Below, piece by piece: positions 54,412 to 64,000 of a DNA stretch of 64,000 bases. The translations under genes and the position numbers were made by a program. The notes below the pieces were generated by a model. The model was not told where the DNA came from and made no database searches. It worked only from the letters and a program-made list of their open reading frames with translations. Source of the stretch: Scenedesmus sp. ARA3 (Eukaryota; Chlorophyta; Chlorophyceae; Sphaeropleales; Scenedesmaceae); assembly GCA_004335835.1 (NCBI GenBank), contig RWJK01001639.1:37226-101225 (forward strand). The letters are read 5' to 3'. Numbering within the stretch: position 1 is the first letter of the stretch; the number at the start of each line of letters is the position of its first letter.

Positions 54412-57392
54412 TCAGGCCCAGCAGCAGCGGCACGACGCAGGGTGGAGCAGGAAGCGGCAGCAGCAGCACTGGTCAGCAGTACTACTGCTGAGCAAGGCAG
54501 CAGTAGCAGCAGCAGATACAATTCACCATATTGCTGCAATTGGTTGCAACATGCGTTGCTATCTGCTCACATGTCTCTCTCTAAAACGCTGTTATATCTA
54601 AAGCCTGCCCTGCAATCCATGCATGCGCGCAGCATGCATGAACAGCAACAATGCTTGCCATGCCCCAACCCAATTCGCGTCCTTTCCTCAACACATAGTG
54701 CTGCCCATCTTGCAACACATGCTACACCAACCACATGCGTGTGCGCTTTGCAATTGGCCTCATGCACTGCAGGCTGTCATCGGAGCAGGCCCGGCAGGCC
54801 TTGCTGTAGCACAGCAGCTGCTGCAGGAGGGCCATACTGTGGTGCTGTTTGAATCAGGGCCTGCATTGGGAGGGGCATGGGCCTTTGACAGCAGCACAGA
54901 CAGCGACCCATTGGGACTAGACCCATCCAGGGTCAAAGTGCACAGCAGCATGTGAGTGTCACTCACAACAGCAGTGCGGCTGGTGCATGTAGTGGTAGAC
55001 AGCTGCAGTGGGTGGGGCCTGGGCATTTGACAGCAGCATTGACAACGACCCATTGGGACTAGACCCTGCAAGGGTCAAAGTGCACAGCAGCATGTGAGTG
55101 TTATGGCAGTGGATTGCCTTGTACAGCATATGTGCGGCGGGGGCATGTAGTGGTAAACGGCTGCACTGGGAGGGGCCTGGGCCTTTGACAGCAGCAGTGA
55201 CAGCGACCCATTGGGACTGGACCCTGCAAGGGTCAAGGTGCACAGCAGCATGTGAGTGCCATTCACAGCAGCAGTGCGGCTGATGCATGCAGTGGTAACC
55301 AGCTGCAGTGGGTGGGGCCTGGGCCTGTGACAGCAGCAGTGACAGCGGCCCTTCAGGGCTGGACCCTGAAAGGGTCAAAGTGCACAGCAGCATGTGAGTG
55401 CCTCTCACAGCAGCACTGCGGCTCGTGCATGTAATGGTAATAGCTGCAGTGGGTGGGCCCTGGGCCTTTGACAGCAGCACTGACAGTGACCCAGTGGGAC
55501 CAGACCCTGCAAGGGCCAAAGTGCACAGCAGCATGTGAGTGCCACTCACATCAGCAGTGCGGCTGGTGCATGCAGTGGTTATTAGCTGCAGTGGGTGGGG
55601 CCTGGGCCTTTGACAGCAGCACTGACGACGACCCATTGGGGCTGGACCCTGTAAGCGCCAAAGTGCACAGCAGCATGTGAGTGTTATGGCGGTGGATTGC
55701 CTTTTACAACATGTGTGCGGCGGGGACATGCAGTGGTAGACAGCAGCAGTGGGTGGGGCCTGGGCCTTAAAAGGCTGCTGTCAAAATTGACAGCAGCACT
55801 GACAGCGGCCCATTGGGACTAGACCCTGCAAGGGTCAAAGTGCACAGCAGCATGTGAGTGTTACGGCAGTGGATTGCCTTTTACAGCATGTGTGCGGCGG
55901 GGGCATGTGGTGGTAAATAGCTGCAGTGGGAGGGGCGTGGGCCTTTGGCAGCAGCAGTGACAACGACCGATTGGGACTAGACCCTGCAAGGGTCAAGGTG
56001 CAGAGCAGCATGTGAATGGTATGGCAGTGGATTGCATTTTATAGCGTATGTGCGGCTGGTGCATGCAGTTGTAATAAGCTGCTGTGGGTGGGGCCTGGGC
56101 CTTTGACAGCAGCAGTGACAGCGGCCCTCTGGGGCTAGACCCTGCAAGGGCCAAAGTGCGCAGCAGCATGTGAGTGCTATGGCAGTCAGCTGTGCTTGTG
56201 CATGGCTGTTATGTGCAGCAGTGGATGCAGGCAGCTGTATGTGTATGTGTTAGTTGCGGAGTTTAAGCACTCAGCAGCATCCCAACACTATGGCAGTCGC
56301 ACCATGTATGTGGATGGTGTGAGCGGCAGCTGCATACAGGCAGCTGCACATGTACACGCGATTCGCATCAACTGTACACCGGCATGCGAGATTGCAGGTG
56401 CACTGTGTGCATGTACATAAGGGCGTTGTGTTTGATGCTGTGCAGGTATGCCTCATTGCGCACCAACCTGCCCCGAGCGCTGATGACGTTCATCGACTTC
56501 CCCTTTATCCCAGCAGCAACGGCGGGGCGCTCAGCAGACCCCCGCATGTACCCGCTGCACACAGAGGTGCGAATTTGGACATTCAATCCTATGGTGCTGC
56601 ATGTGTCTGTTTGAGGTGGCATCTGTGTGGCTAGTTGCACGTCTTGCAAGTCATGTGGGAGCTCGACTGACCCCCGTATGTACCCGCTGAACACTGAGGT
56701 GGGCATGCATGGCCACCTACGGTGCGAATGCAGGTGTGCCATGTCTGTTGGCATGTCTTGTTGCCTTTATATGAGGAATGTGGCTGTGCCTGCATGCAAT
56801 GCACACTGGGGTAAGGTACGCACCAAATGCTCATTGAGCCATTTGGGTGAGGTATGCACAGCCCGCATGTACCCACTGCACACTGAGGTGGGCATGCATG
56901 GCCACATAAGGGGCAATTGCAAGATCAACTTGTCTTTTCGCGTGTCATGTTGCCCTGTTTGTGAGTTATGCGGCTGTGCACTGAGGTGGGCATGCATGGC
57001 CTTGACATACGGCGTGTGTCTGTGTGCCATGTAATTGTGCATGTCTGGAGCTAGCCCGTTGCAACTTTTGCAAGCCACGTGGCTGCTGCTGCTGCTGCTA
57101 CTGCGATGCGTGCTTTGACAGCTGCTGCAATCAGCACATGCAGGTTCAGCTGAGTAGTAAGCAACGCTACTAAGGGCCACCCATGTGTCCTGCTGCAGGT
57201 GCTGGCGTACCTGCAGGCCTTTGCAGAAACCTTTGACCTGAACAGACACATCCAGCTCAACACAACGGTGATGCGCATCGACCCAATGCTAGCCCAGCCA
57301 GCAGCAGCAACAGCTGCAGCAGCGTGTGTCACACAACACGGAGAAGCTTGCTGCACACCATGCATGGCAGGTGCTGGGTTCTCTGCTGGAAA

Positions 57393-57427
<35 letters not shown>

Positions 57428-59741
57428 TCTTCCCCTTGGCGCCGGGGCAGGAAGTGAAGTGGAGGGTAGTGATACAGAGCAGCATAGCCAGCAGCAGCTG
57501 CAGCAGCCAAGGTGGTAGCGTGCCGTCAGCAGCTGCTGGCACACATGAAAGCACCGCCACGCAATCAATGCAGGTACAGCGGCAGGAGCAGCAGCAGGAG
57601 CAGCAGCAGGATCAGCAGCAAGAACAGCAGCGAATACAGCAGCAGCAGCAGCAGCAGGAGTGGCTGTTTGATGCAGTGGCTATCTGTGTGGGCATCTTCA
57701 GTGAACCAAACCTGCCTCAGGTCAGTCAATGCAGGCGTCCCTGTACAATTGCGTCCCATTACACTCAAAGTGGTGCTGTTTCTGCTGCAAGTCTGCAATG
57801 CTTGCAAAGTTGTGGCTGCTGCAGCGCATAACATGTTAGTATCCTTGCACTGCAACACACTGCACTGCATTACTCTGCTCCAGCTGGTGTGCTGAACTTG
57901 CTGGGGTACAGCTGCACAGCCACAAGCTGTGCTGAAGTAAGCAGCAGGTGCTGTTTCAAGCAGCCAGCCAACTCACTGATCAAATGCCTACATTTGCTTC
58001 TGCAGGTGCCTGGCATGGCCGGCTGGGCTGGTTTTTGCAGCTGCACAGCCACAAGCTGTTTCAAAGTAGGGTTATTCACCAACCAACAGCAACCAACGAC
58101 CTCCTTACTCTGTGACCTCTGCTTGGTTCTGCAGGTGCCTGGCATGGGCGGCTGGTCCGGCCTGCAGCTGCACAGCCACAAGCTGTGCTGTCCCAAACTA
58201 GGGTGCTAAACACCATTTCAAGCAGCCAACCAGCCACCTCCTTACTTCCGTAACCTGTCCTATGTTCTGCAGGTGCCTGGCATGGCCAGCTGGCCTGGCC
58301 TGCAGCTGCACAGCCACAAGCTATGCTAAAGTGCAGTTGCACGCAACCGTCTCAGTAACTTTGATGCATACGTATTGTTCAAATTTTGCTTGTTTGCAGG
58401 TGCCTGGCATGGCCGGCTGGCCCGGGCTGCAGCTGCACAGCCACAACTACCGCAGCCCCGAGGCCTTTAAGGGGCAGCGCGTGATGGTGGTGGGCGCGTC
58501 ATTCTCAGGTGACAGGCGTGTGAGGAGTTGTGCATTCGAGGCTTCATGACGCGCATGTTCTGTGTGATGCAACCCTGAAACCAGTGTGTTGCAGCACTCC
58601 CGACACTCAGCACCAGATGTTTGCATGCAGGCTGTGCATGCTCCAGAGATATATGGTGCCGTCAGCTGTACCTCAGGTCTCAGAGTATTGAATAAAACCG
58701 ATTTCGTGTGGACTGGCTGAACAGCTGCTGCCCATTGCTGCAGGCGAGGAGATCGCACGTGCAATTGCCTCACATACGCAGCAGGTGTACCACTGCGCAC
58801 GCACCTTCACAGGCCCCGGCACAGCTAGAGAGCAACCAGCAGCACAACCAGGCAACAGCAGCAGCAGCAGCAGCAGTGGCCTGGTACATCAATTTGCACT
58901 TAGTCCAGAGCAAGAGAAGCTGTGCCAGCAACATCAGCTCGGCTGCCAACATTCAAGCACACTGCTCTCCACGCTGCAGCAGCAAGAAGAACAAGACTCA
59001 TGTGGCCAAGCAGCAGCAGCAGCAGCAGCAGCAGGGGTGCCGCCAGCTTCCGAGCCCCGCAGCAACATGCAGCGGCTGCCGATGCTGCAGCAGCTGCTGC
59101 CTGACGGGTCAGCTGTGCTGCAAGATGGGCAGGTGCTGCGGGGGCTTGATGCTATTGTGTACTGCACCGGCTACAGGCACACATATCCTTGGCTGGAGCA
59201 TCTGGGCCTTGTTGAGACAAGTGAGTGTGGTGCGATTGCTGTACATGGGCAGTGATTTGAGCCTTAGGATATGCCTGCTGCCTGGATGCTGTTGTGTACT
59301 GCACCGGCTGCAGGCACACCTATCCTTGGCTGGAGCATCTGGGCCTGGTTGAAACAAGTGAGTGTGGTACATTTGCTGTACATGAGCAGTGTTTTGCGCC
59401 TTAGATATACCTGCTGCCTGGATGCTAGCGTGTACTGCACTGGCTACAAGCACACCTATCTTTGGCTGGAGCATCTGGGCCTTTTTGAGACAAGTGAGTG
59501 GAGTACGCTTGTTGCACATGGGCAGTGTATTGCGCCTTCGGGCATGCCTGCTACCTGCCGCACTTGTTTTCTGCTGTAGTTGCTGCTGTTGTGAGCAACA
59601 GTCTGTGCTTTTGCTTGTCAGGCAATGTTGACTCTCACGTGCTGCTGCTGTATCCGCACACCTTTTGCTTCAGGCTGTTGGTCTAGTCCCAGTCACACAT
59701 GTATAAGCCAACAACCGCTGCTGCTGCTGTTGCTGCTGTTT

Positions 59742-59775
<34 letters not shown>

Positions 59776-61649
59776 CGCAGGCGACTGCCATGTGCGGCCG
59801 CTGTTTCAGCACATGTTTGTGCCGACAGTCGGACCCAGCCTGTCTTTTATAGGCCTGCCGTGGCGCTGCGGAAAGATGCCTCAGTTCCAACTGCAGGGGC
59901 AGCTGCTGTACACACATATGACTCTCCAGGTGGCTCGTTTAGTCCCAAAATACAATCTGCAAGCCTGACACACTTCCGTGCACTAAACCACAGCCGCCAC
60001 CGCCGCCGATGCTGCTGCTGCTGCTGTGTCCTGCTTGCGCAGGTGATTGCCATGTGTGCCCGCTGTTCCAGCACATGTTTGTGCCGTCAGTGGGGCCCAG
60101 CTTGTCTTTCATAGGCCTGCCGTGGCGCTGCGCAAAGATGCCTCAGTTCCAACTGCAGGGGCAGCTGCTGGCACGGCTGCTATCAGGCAGGGCATGCCTG
60201 CCTTCTGCTCAGCAGATGATGCAGGTGAGCCATGAAATGACGTGCTTCTGCAGTGTGGCTTGGCACTGCATCTGAACTGGCCAGCAATGGTTGCGGTACC
60301 ACCTGTATTGCATGTGTGGCTGCTGCTGGTGGGTCGACAGCTCATCGGGCAGTTGAGGAGAAGATGGTACTGTTTGCCTCAGTGCCAGTATAGCCAGCTG
60401 CAGGGGCAGCTGCTGGCACGGCTGCTATCAGGCAGCGCGCAGCTGCCTTCTGTGCAGCAGATGATGCAGGTGAGACTGCTGCTATGCCATGTGATGTAGC
60501 GTTGCATGCCGTTGTGTGAGGGTTCAGAGCTATTATGGTGTTGTGCCATTTCAGACTGTGTGTGCAGTTGCCGCTGATGGCTTGGCAGATTATCGGGCAG
60601 TTGAGGCGATGACAGCAATAGCTTGCCTGAGTTCCAGCTGCAGGGGCAGCTGCTGGCACGACTGCTGTCTGGCAGGGCACAGCTGCCACCAGCACAGCTC
60701 ATGTTGCAGGTGAGAGTGCATTTGAACATATACCTTGTAGCAAGCCCGGCTCTGTCAAAGTTGTGTAGATAAGGACGATTCTAAGCATGGTAAAAGCATA
60801 ACTGCGCACCTTCAAGCAACGCTGTGTGTACAGCCGGGCGTGGCAGCACGTTATCCTTGCTTGGTGGGGTCAAAGGTCCTGCTGCAGGGGCGGCTGCTGG
60901 CACGGCTGCTCTCCGGCAGGGCATGCCTGCCTTCAGCACAGCAGATGATGCAGGTAAGAGTGCATTTGAATACACTGTGTACCAAGCCCGGCTCTGTGTA
61001 ACGGTGTGTGACAACTGCGGCAGCATCTTTGCTTTGCTTGGCATGCCTGCCCCCAGCGCAGCAGATGATGCAGGTGGGGATGAGGGATGAATTGCCTGCC
61101 ATTGCATGACAGATTGACGGCCTCATGCTCACTACATTGCATAAATGCGTAGAGCTGGCTGCCGCCGGCGACTTCGCACAGCAACAAACAACTTCAAGCC
61201 AAGTTGGCTTGAGCAGCTCAGAGTACAATCAATCACTCTACATAACTAAGCCTGTGTGTGTACATGTGTGTGTACTTATGTACTGCCACCCGCTGGCCTG
61301 CCGCAGGCGCAGCAGCAAGCTTTTGAAGTCATGGCAGCAGCCGGCATCCCTCGCCGCTACTCGCACTGCATGGCAAAATTCATGCCTCAGGATGAATGGG
61401 CTTATGCTGAGGCGCTGTGCCGCCTAGCAGCAGGTGATACAGAGGACCAGCAGCAGCAGCAGCGGCGGCAGCAGCAGCAGCAGCAGCAGCAGTGCCAGCA
61501 TGCCGGGGTAGGTGGCAGCAGCCTCAGCTGCGGCTGCAATGGCGCACACAGTAGTGTGCAGTCTGAGACAGCCTACGGGCTGCCAGCAGCAGATGCGCAG
61601 CATGCAGACCTCCTTCGGGACTTGCAACAAGGTGATGCAGCAGTAGGAA

Positions 61650-61691
<42 letters not shown>

Positions 61692-62301
61692 GTGGTATGC
61701 TGGTGATGCCTTGGTGGCTGCGGGCGCTGGCTGCTGAAGTGGCGGGTGACATCCTCAGCAGGCCAGACAGCTTCAGGTGAGGCAGTGTGTTGTTGGCTGT
61801 TGGGTGCCACCTTGACAACGTCATACACATTCAGAAGCTACAAGAGTAACCTCGCCCATTGAGGAGCCAATGACAACGTCATGCGCAGTGTGCCAGGCGT
61901 ACTTTGCACTGCACACCTGATGCTGCGGCAGATGCACTGCGCATACATGCAATGCGCATCAGTGGGTCGTGTATTTAGTACCCAACAGTTGACGGTTGGC
62001 ACCACCCGTGATTGAAGTTGAGATGACTGTTGACTCTGCTCAGGCGTGCTGCGCTCCTGCTGCTGTTGACCTCTGTCAGCAAAGCCTGGCTGCCAAAGCC
62101 ACGATCATCAGACGATGCTTTATACAGGCAGCTGCCCAGGCGTTTGACAGCACATTGGCGCTACCTGCCTGCCTGTCTGTCTGCAGGGACAGCTGGAGCG
62201 ATGCTGTTGAGCAGCGCATGCAGCAGGCGGACCGAGAGATGGCATACTTGTGGCATGAATTGTGCAGTGCTGTTCCAGCCCTCGAGGGAGCCACAGAGTA
62301 G
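54412..62301 (+). CDS. Flavin-containing monooxygenase (5' end unresolved)
   Basis: Class B FAD/NADPH monooxygenase that would oxygenate nucleophilic N or S atoms. Exons 54773-54951, 56446-56566, 57199-57720, 58400-58508, 58744-59220, 60043-60224, 61307-61776, 62187-62301 add 724 residues in one frame; a first exon ending ARRR at 54441 probably precedes, but its start codon was not found. FAD site VIGAGPAGLAVAQQL, substrate loop VHSSMYASLRTNLPR, FMO-type segment GLQLHSHNYRSPEAFKGQ, NADPH site VMVVGASFSGEEIA, C-terminal LDAIVYCTGYRHTYPWLEHL. It is longer than plant FMOs (about 450-530) because of Gln/Ser tracts in exons 57199-57720, 58744-59220 and 61307-61776. The substrate is unknown. It is the gene richest in junction repeats. 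Confidence 0.85.
54885..56175 (+). repeat. Nine-unit array of an FMO exon end plus donor
   Basis: The segment coding GGAWAFDSSTDSDPLGLDP.RVKVHSSM plus donor GTGAGTG occurs once as the real exon end (to 54951) and eight more times, starting near 55008, 55168, 55313, 55450, 55592, 55751, 55927 and 56087. Periods are about 137-175 bases; unit 7 has a ~20-base insertion. Units are highly similar and many stay open through the coding part. Confidence 0.95.
56655..57005 (+). repeat. Three copies of the next FMO exon end
   Basis: The segment coding DPRMYPLHTEV with donor GTGGGCATGCATGG (true end 56566) recurs at about 56668-56700, 56860-56890 and, shortened, 56970-56990. Confidence 0.85.
58004..58330 (+). 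repeat. Three acceptor-side copies of an FMO exon
   Basis: TGCAG followed by the segment coding VPGMAGW.GLQLHSHK occurs at 58006, 58134 and 58272, before the true exon at 58400. Copies are about 130 bases apart. A decayed fourth (GCTGCACAGCCACAAGCTG) is at 57909. Confidence 0.9.
59268..59515 (+). repeat. Two donor-side copies of an FMO exon end
   Basis: The segment coding DA.VYCTGY.HTYPWLEHLGL plus donor AAGTGAGTG (true end 59220) recurs at about 59284-59357 and 59424-59495. Confidence 0.9.
59735..59930 (+). repeat. Acceptor-side near-full copy of FMO exon 60043
   Basis: After a long CTG run, an acceptor (TTCGCAG) and the segment coding DCHVRPLFQHMFVPTVGPSL through PWRCGKMPQFQLQGQLL copy ~140 of the 182 bases of the true exon. 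The frame stays open for most of that. It lacks the original donor end. Confidence 0.9.
60390..61078 (+). repeat. Four copies of FMO exon 60043 3' end
   Basis: The segment coding LQGQLLARLLSGRACLPSAQ, then QMMQ with GTGAG donor (true end 60224) recurs at about 60399-60470, 60638-60712, 60885-60955 and, shorter, 61046-61073. Confidence 0.9.
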
Positions 62302-63827
62302 GCTGCACATTTTTGTGGATAGTCATCATCATCACTACTGCCAGGCATGCCAGAGTATAGCTTGAGCAGCTGCTTTTGCACAGAGAATGCTCCTTGTGAA
62401 AGTGGTAACACACAGGCCTTGGCCAGTTACCATCATAGTTGGTGTGAGCGCTGCCCCGAGTGCTGCATGCTGAAGGCAACATGTTGGCTCGGCTCTACTA
62501 AAAAAGAATGGTGCCCGTTTTTGCAAGCCCCATACGTGGGGAGGTCACAACATCGTCAAGGCAGATGCATGAAGCTGGTTGGTCGGCTGCAGAATAAGAT
62601 TGGCACAACGTGCAAGCAGGTCAATCACTGCAGGTCAATCATTGCATGCAACATAATGCGTACTCACATAGCAAGAAGGGGCCCCCCAGGACCAGCATGG
62701 CTACTTCAACTTCCATGTTGTGGTGCTGCTGCAGCTACGTATTGTCCCAAACACGTCGTCTGGAGAACATGTTACACATTTTGGAAGTTACACCTGTTAC
62801 TCCCCCACCTATCCACCAAGTCACACCCGGTGGGCCAGCCCGTACTCGACACGTCAGTGAGAAAACGTAGAGTTTCAACAAAGCATATTAAGTGTAGCTA
62901 ACCCGCCACTCAGCTGCAGTATCAATGACGCAGCAGCTGTGCTGCTACTGTCTGTTGCGGCTGTTGCTACCCTCTGCACTTCAGCCACTTGCGCCTCCTG
63001 ATGTTGTACTGGCCTCGCCAACGCTGATATCGTTGCCAGTGGTTGTCGTCATCTGCAGCAGGCAGGCGAGCAGCAGCAAGAGGGCACGGGAACGTCAAAA
63101 AGCAGCAGCACCAGCCGTATCTGCGCAGCACAATGTCAGCTCCCCGCCGACTCATAGCTGCACAGCAACCACCTCATCAGGTCAGCTGCAGCTGCTGCTG
63201 AATGCCACCAGCAAACTTTGCAGCCCATGCAATGCTGCATAAGCACTCTAGGCATGTCAGCTGTTGATGAGCTGGTTTGGTGGCGTCCACATGCAAAGTT
63301 CATGTGAAGTTCATGTGCAAAAAACATGTGCTCATGTACTGCAACCTGGCTAGCAGCGCATAGCAAACAGAAGCAGCTGACATTTGCTGTCATCAGTGCG
63401 AAACTTCCTTCATGTGCACTCCTGGAAGCGTTACGAGCTGGTGGTTGCCAGCATAAGTCTGACAAGCATTGCTGCATGCACTGCAGGTGTTGCAATCAAG
63501 CAAAAGATCTCGCAACACTATTCTCTGGTGCACAGCTGCTAGTCCCGCTAGCGACTGCTCTGCAACTAGGCATTTGGCCGCTCACCTGACATGCACATCC
63601 GCCATGCGCCTCCGCAGGATGCTCATCTTGAGTGCTGCTGCAATGATGCAGCTGCTGCCGGCAGTGCTGCTGGCGCAGCTGCCTTCCTAAATCCAACAAA
63701 TGCCTGAAAGGAGAGCGTGGTTCCTGCACCTGCAAGGCTGATGTTTTGCGCGCACAGCTACATGTGCACAGGCTGAATGGCCGCAGCTGCTGCCATGGTG
63801 CACCTACAGCAACCCTAGCAGGCTGAG
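62302..63827. other. 3' flank of FMO; no gene supported
   Basis: Holds the second copy of the ~75-bp repeat at 62618-62696. The plus-strand frame 62925-63242 (105 codons, from ATG) has no family resemblance and no splice context, so I do not call it. Confidence 0.5.
62618..62696. repeat. ~75-bp repeat shared with 12630-12706
   Basis: AGGTCAATCATTGCATGCAA, CATAATGCGTACTCACATAG and CAAGAAGGGGC with CCCAGGACCAGCA match the other copy in the same strand. The first 12 or so bases (AGGTCAATCA) are also tandemly repeated here. Confidence 0.85.
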
Positions 63828-63995
63828 ATGGATCTGACACTGCAGCTGCCTCAGTGCCAGGCTCGCACTGGCGTTGTCACTTCCTCCAGTCGTGCAATTG
63901 CTGCTGCTACATCTTCAGCTGCAGGCCCTGCTGCTGCTACATCTTCAGCTGCAGGCCCTGCAGCAGCTGCTGCATCACCATGGCTGGCGCCCTGA
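63828..63995 (+). CDS. Hypothetical Ala-rich short ORF
   Basis: ATG at 63828 to TGA at 63993-63995, 55 codons (MDLTLQLPQCQARTG start), with a perfectly repeated 24-base unit coding ATSSAAGPAA twice. The minus strand is also open over 63851-64000 (ending LEEVTTPVRAWH) and could be the end of a gene entering from the right. Neither strand can be preferred. Confidence 0.2.
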   Translation: MDLTLQLPQCQARTGVVTSSSRAIAAATSSAAGPAAATSSAAGPAAAAASPWLAP

Positions 63996-64000
63996 CCTGC

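Noticed and set aside
54885..56175. Protein with nine repeated domains
   Set aside because: Each unit is broken by a conserved GTGAGT donor and by stops in the intervening part; only the first is continuous with the FMO exon.
62925..63242. 105-codon plus-strand ORF
   Set aside because: Has an ATG and a stop but no recognisable domain, and the composition is the Ser/Leu/Cys bias usual for non-coding CTG-rich DNA here.

Overview
The window reads as nuclear DNA of a green alga (Chlorophyta), most likely a sphaeroplealean such as Scenedesmaceae. The grounds are intron-rich genes with GT(G/A)AG-type donors, G+C that looks moderately high, very abundant CAG/CTG trinucleotide tracts that code poly-Ser/Ala/Gln inside conserved proteins, TGTAA motifs after some stops, and a ciliary CCDC40 gene next to plant-type genes. 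The species call is inference. There is a 43-base assembly gap at 18180-18222.

Layout: (1) 1-957, 3' end of a BTB/BACK-type gene (+). (2) 2980-11099, a ten-exon Vps39/Vam6-family HOPS/CORVET subunit (+). (3) 11541-12290, a small secreted IPT/TIG-domain protein (+). (4) 12711-20672, three tandem two-exon BTB-BACK paralogs (-), related to the partial gene at the left edge. (5) 21044-28726, a thirteen-exon, probably plastid-targeted ViaA/CoxE-like VWA protein (+). (6) 29575-35902, eIF3 subunit L (+), hosting four related box C/D snoRNA-like elements in introns 6 and 7. (7) 37615-42365, a large MYND-finger protein (-). (8) 44082-46742, bifunctional FolD (-), divergent from (9) 47102-53058, the axonemal ruler protein CCDC40/FAP172 (+). 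(10) about 54412-62301, a flavin-containing monooxygenase (+). The last 1.7 kb holds no gene I can support firmly.

Exon models were built by hand from splice sites, reading frame and family conservation. For Vps39, IPT/TIG, the three BTB genes, VWA, eIF3l, FolD and CCDC40 the exon lengths sum to an exact multiple of three with no internal stop. The 5' end of the FMO and the middle exons of the MYND gene are unresolved.

Two things stand out. First, nearly every multi-exon gene carries tandem partial copies of its own splice junctions. Copies of an exon's 3' end plus donor lie downstream of the real exon, and copies of an acceptor plus exon 5' end lie upstream of it. The FMO has nine such units in a row. 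Second, the eIF3l introns hold four copies of an ~85-nt element with a UGAUG C-box core, a perfect CUGA D box and a closing stem that differs in sequence between copies but is kept in pairing. This looks like an undescribed C/D snoRNA family.
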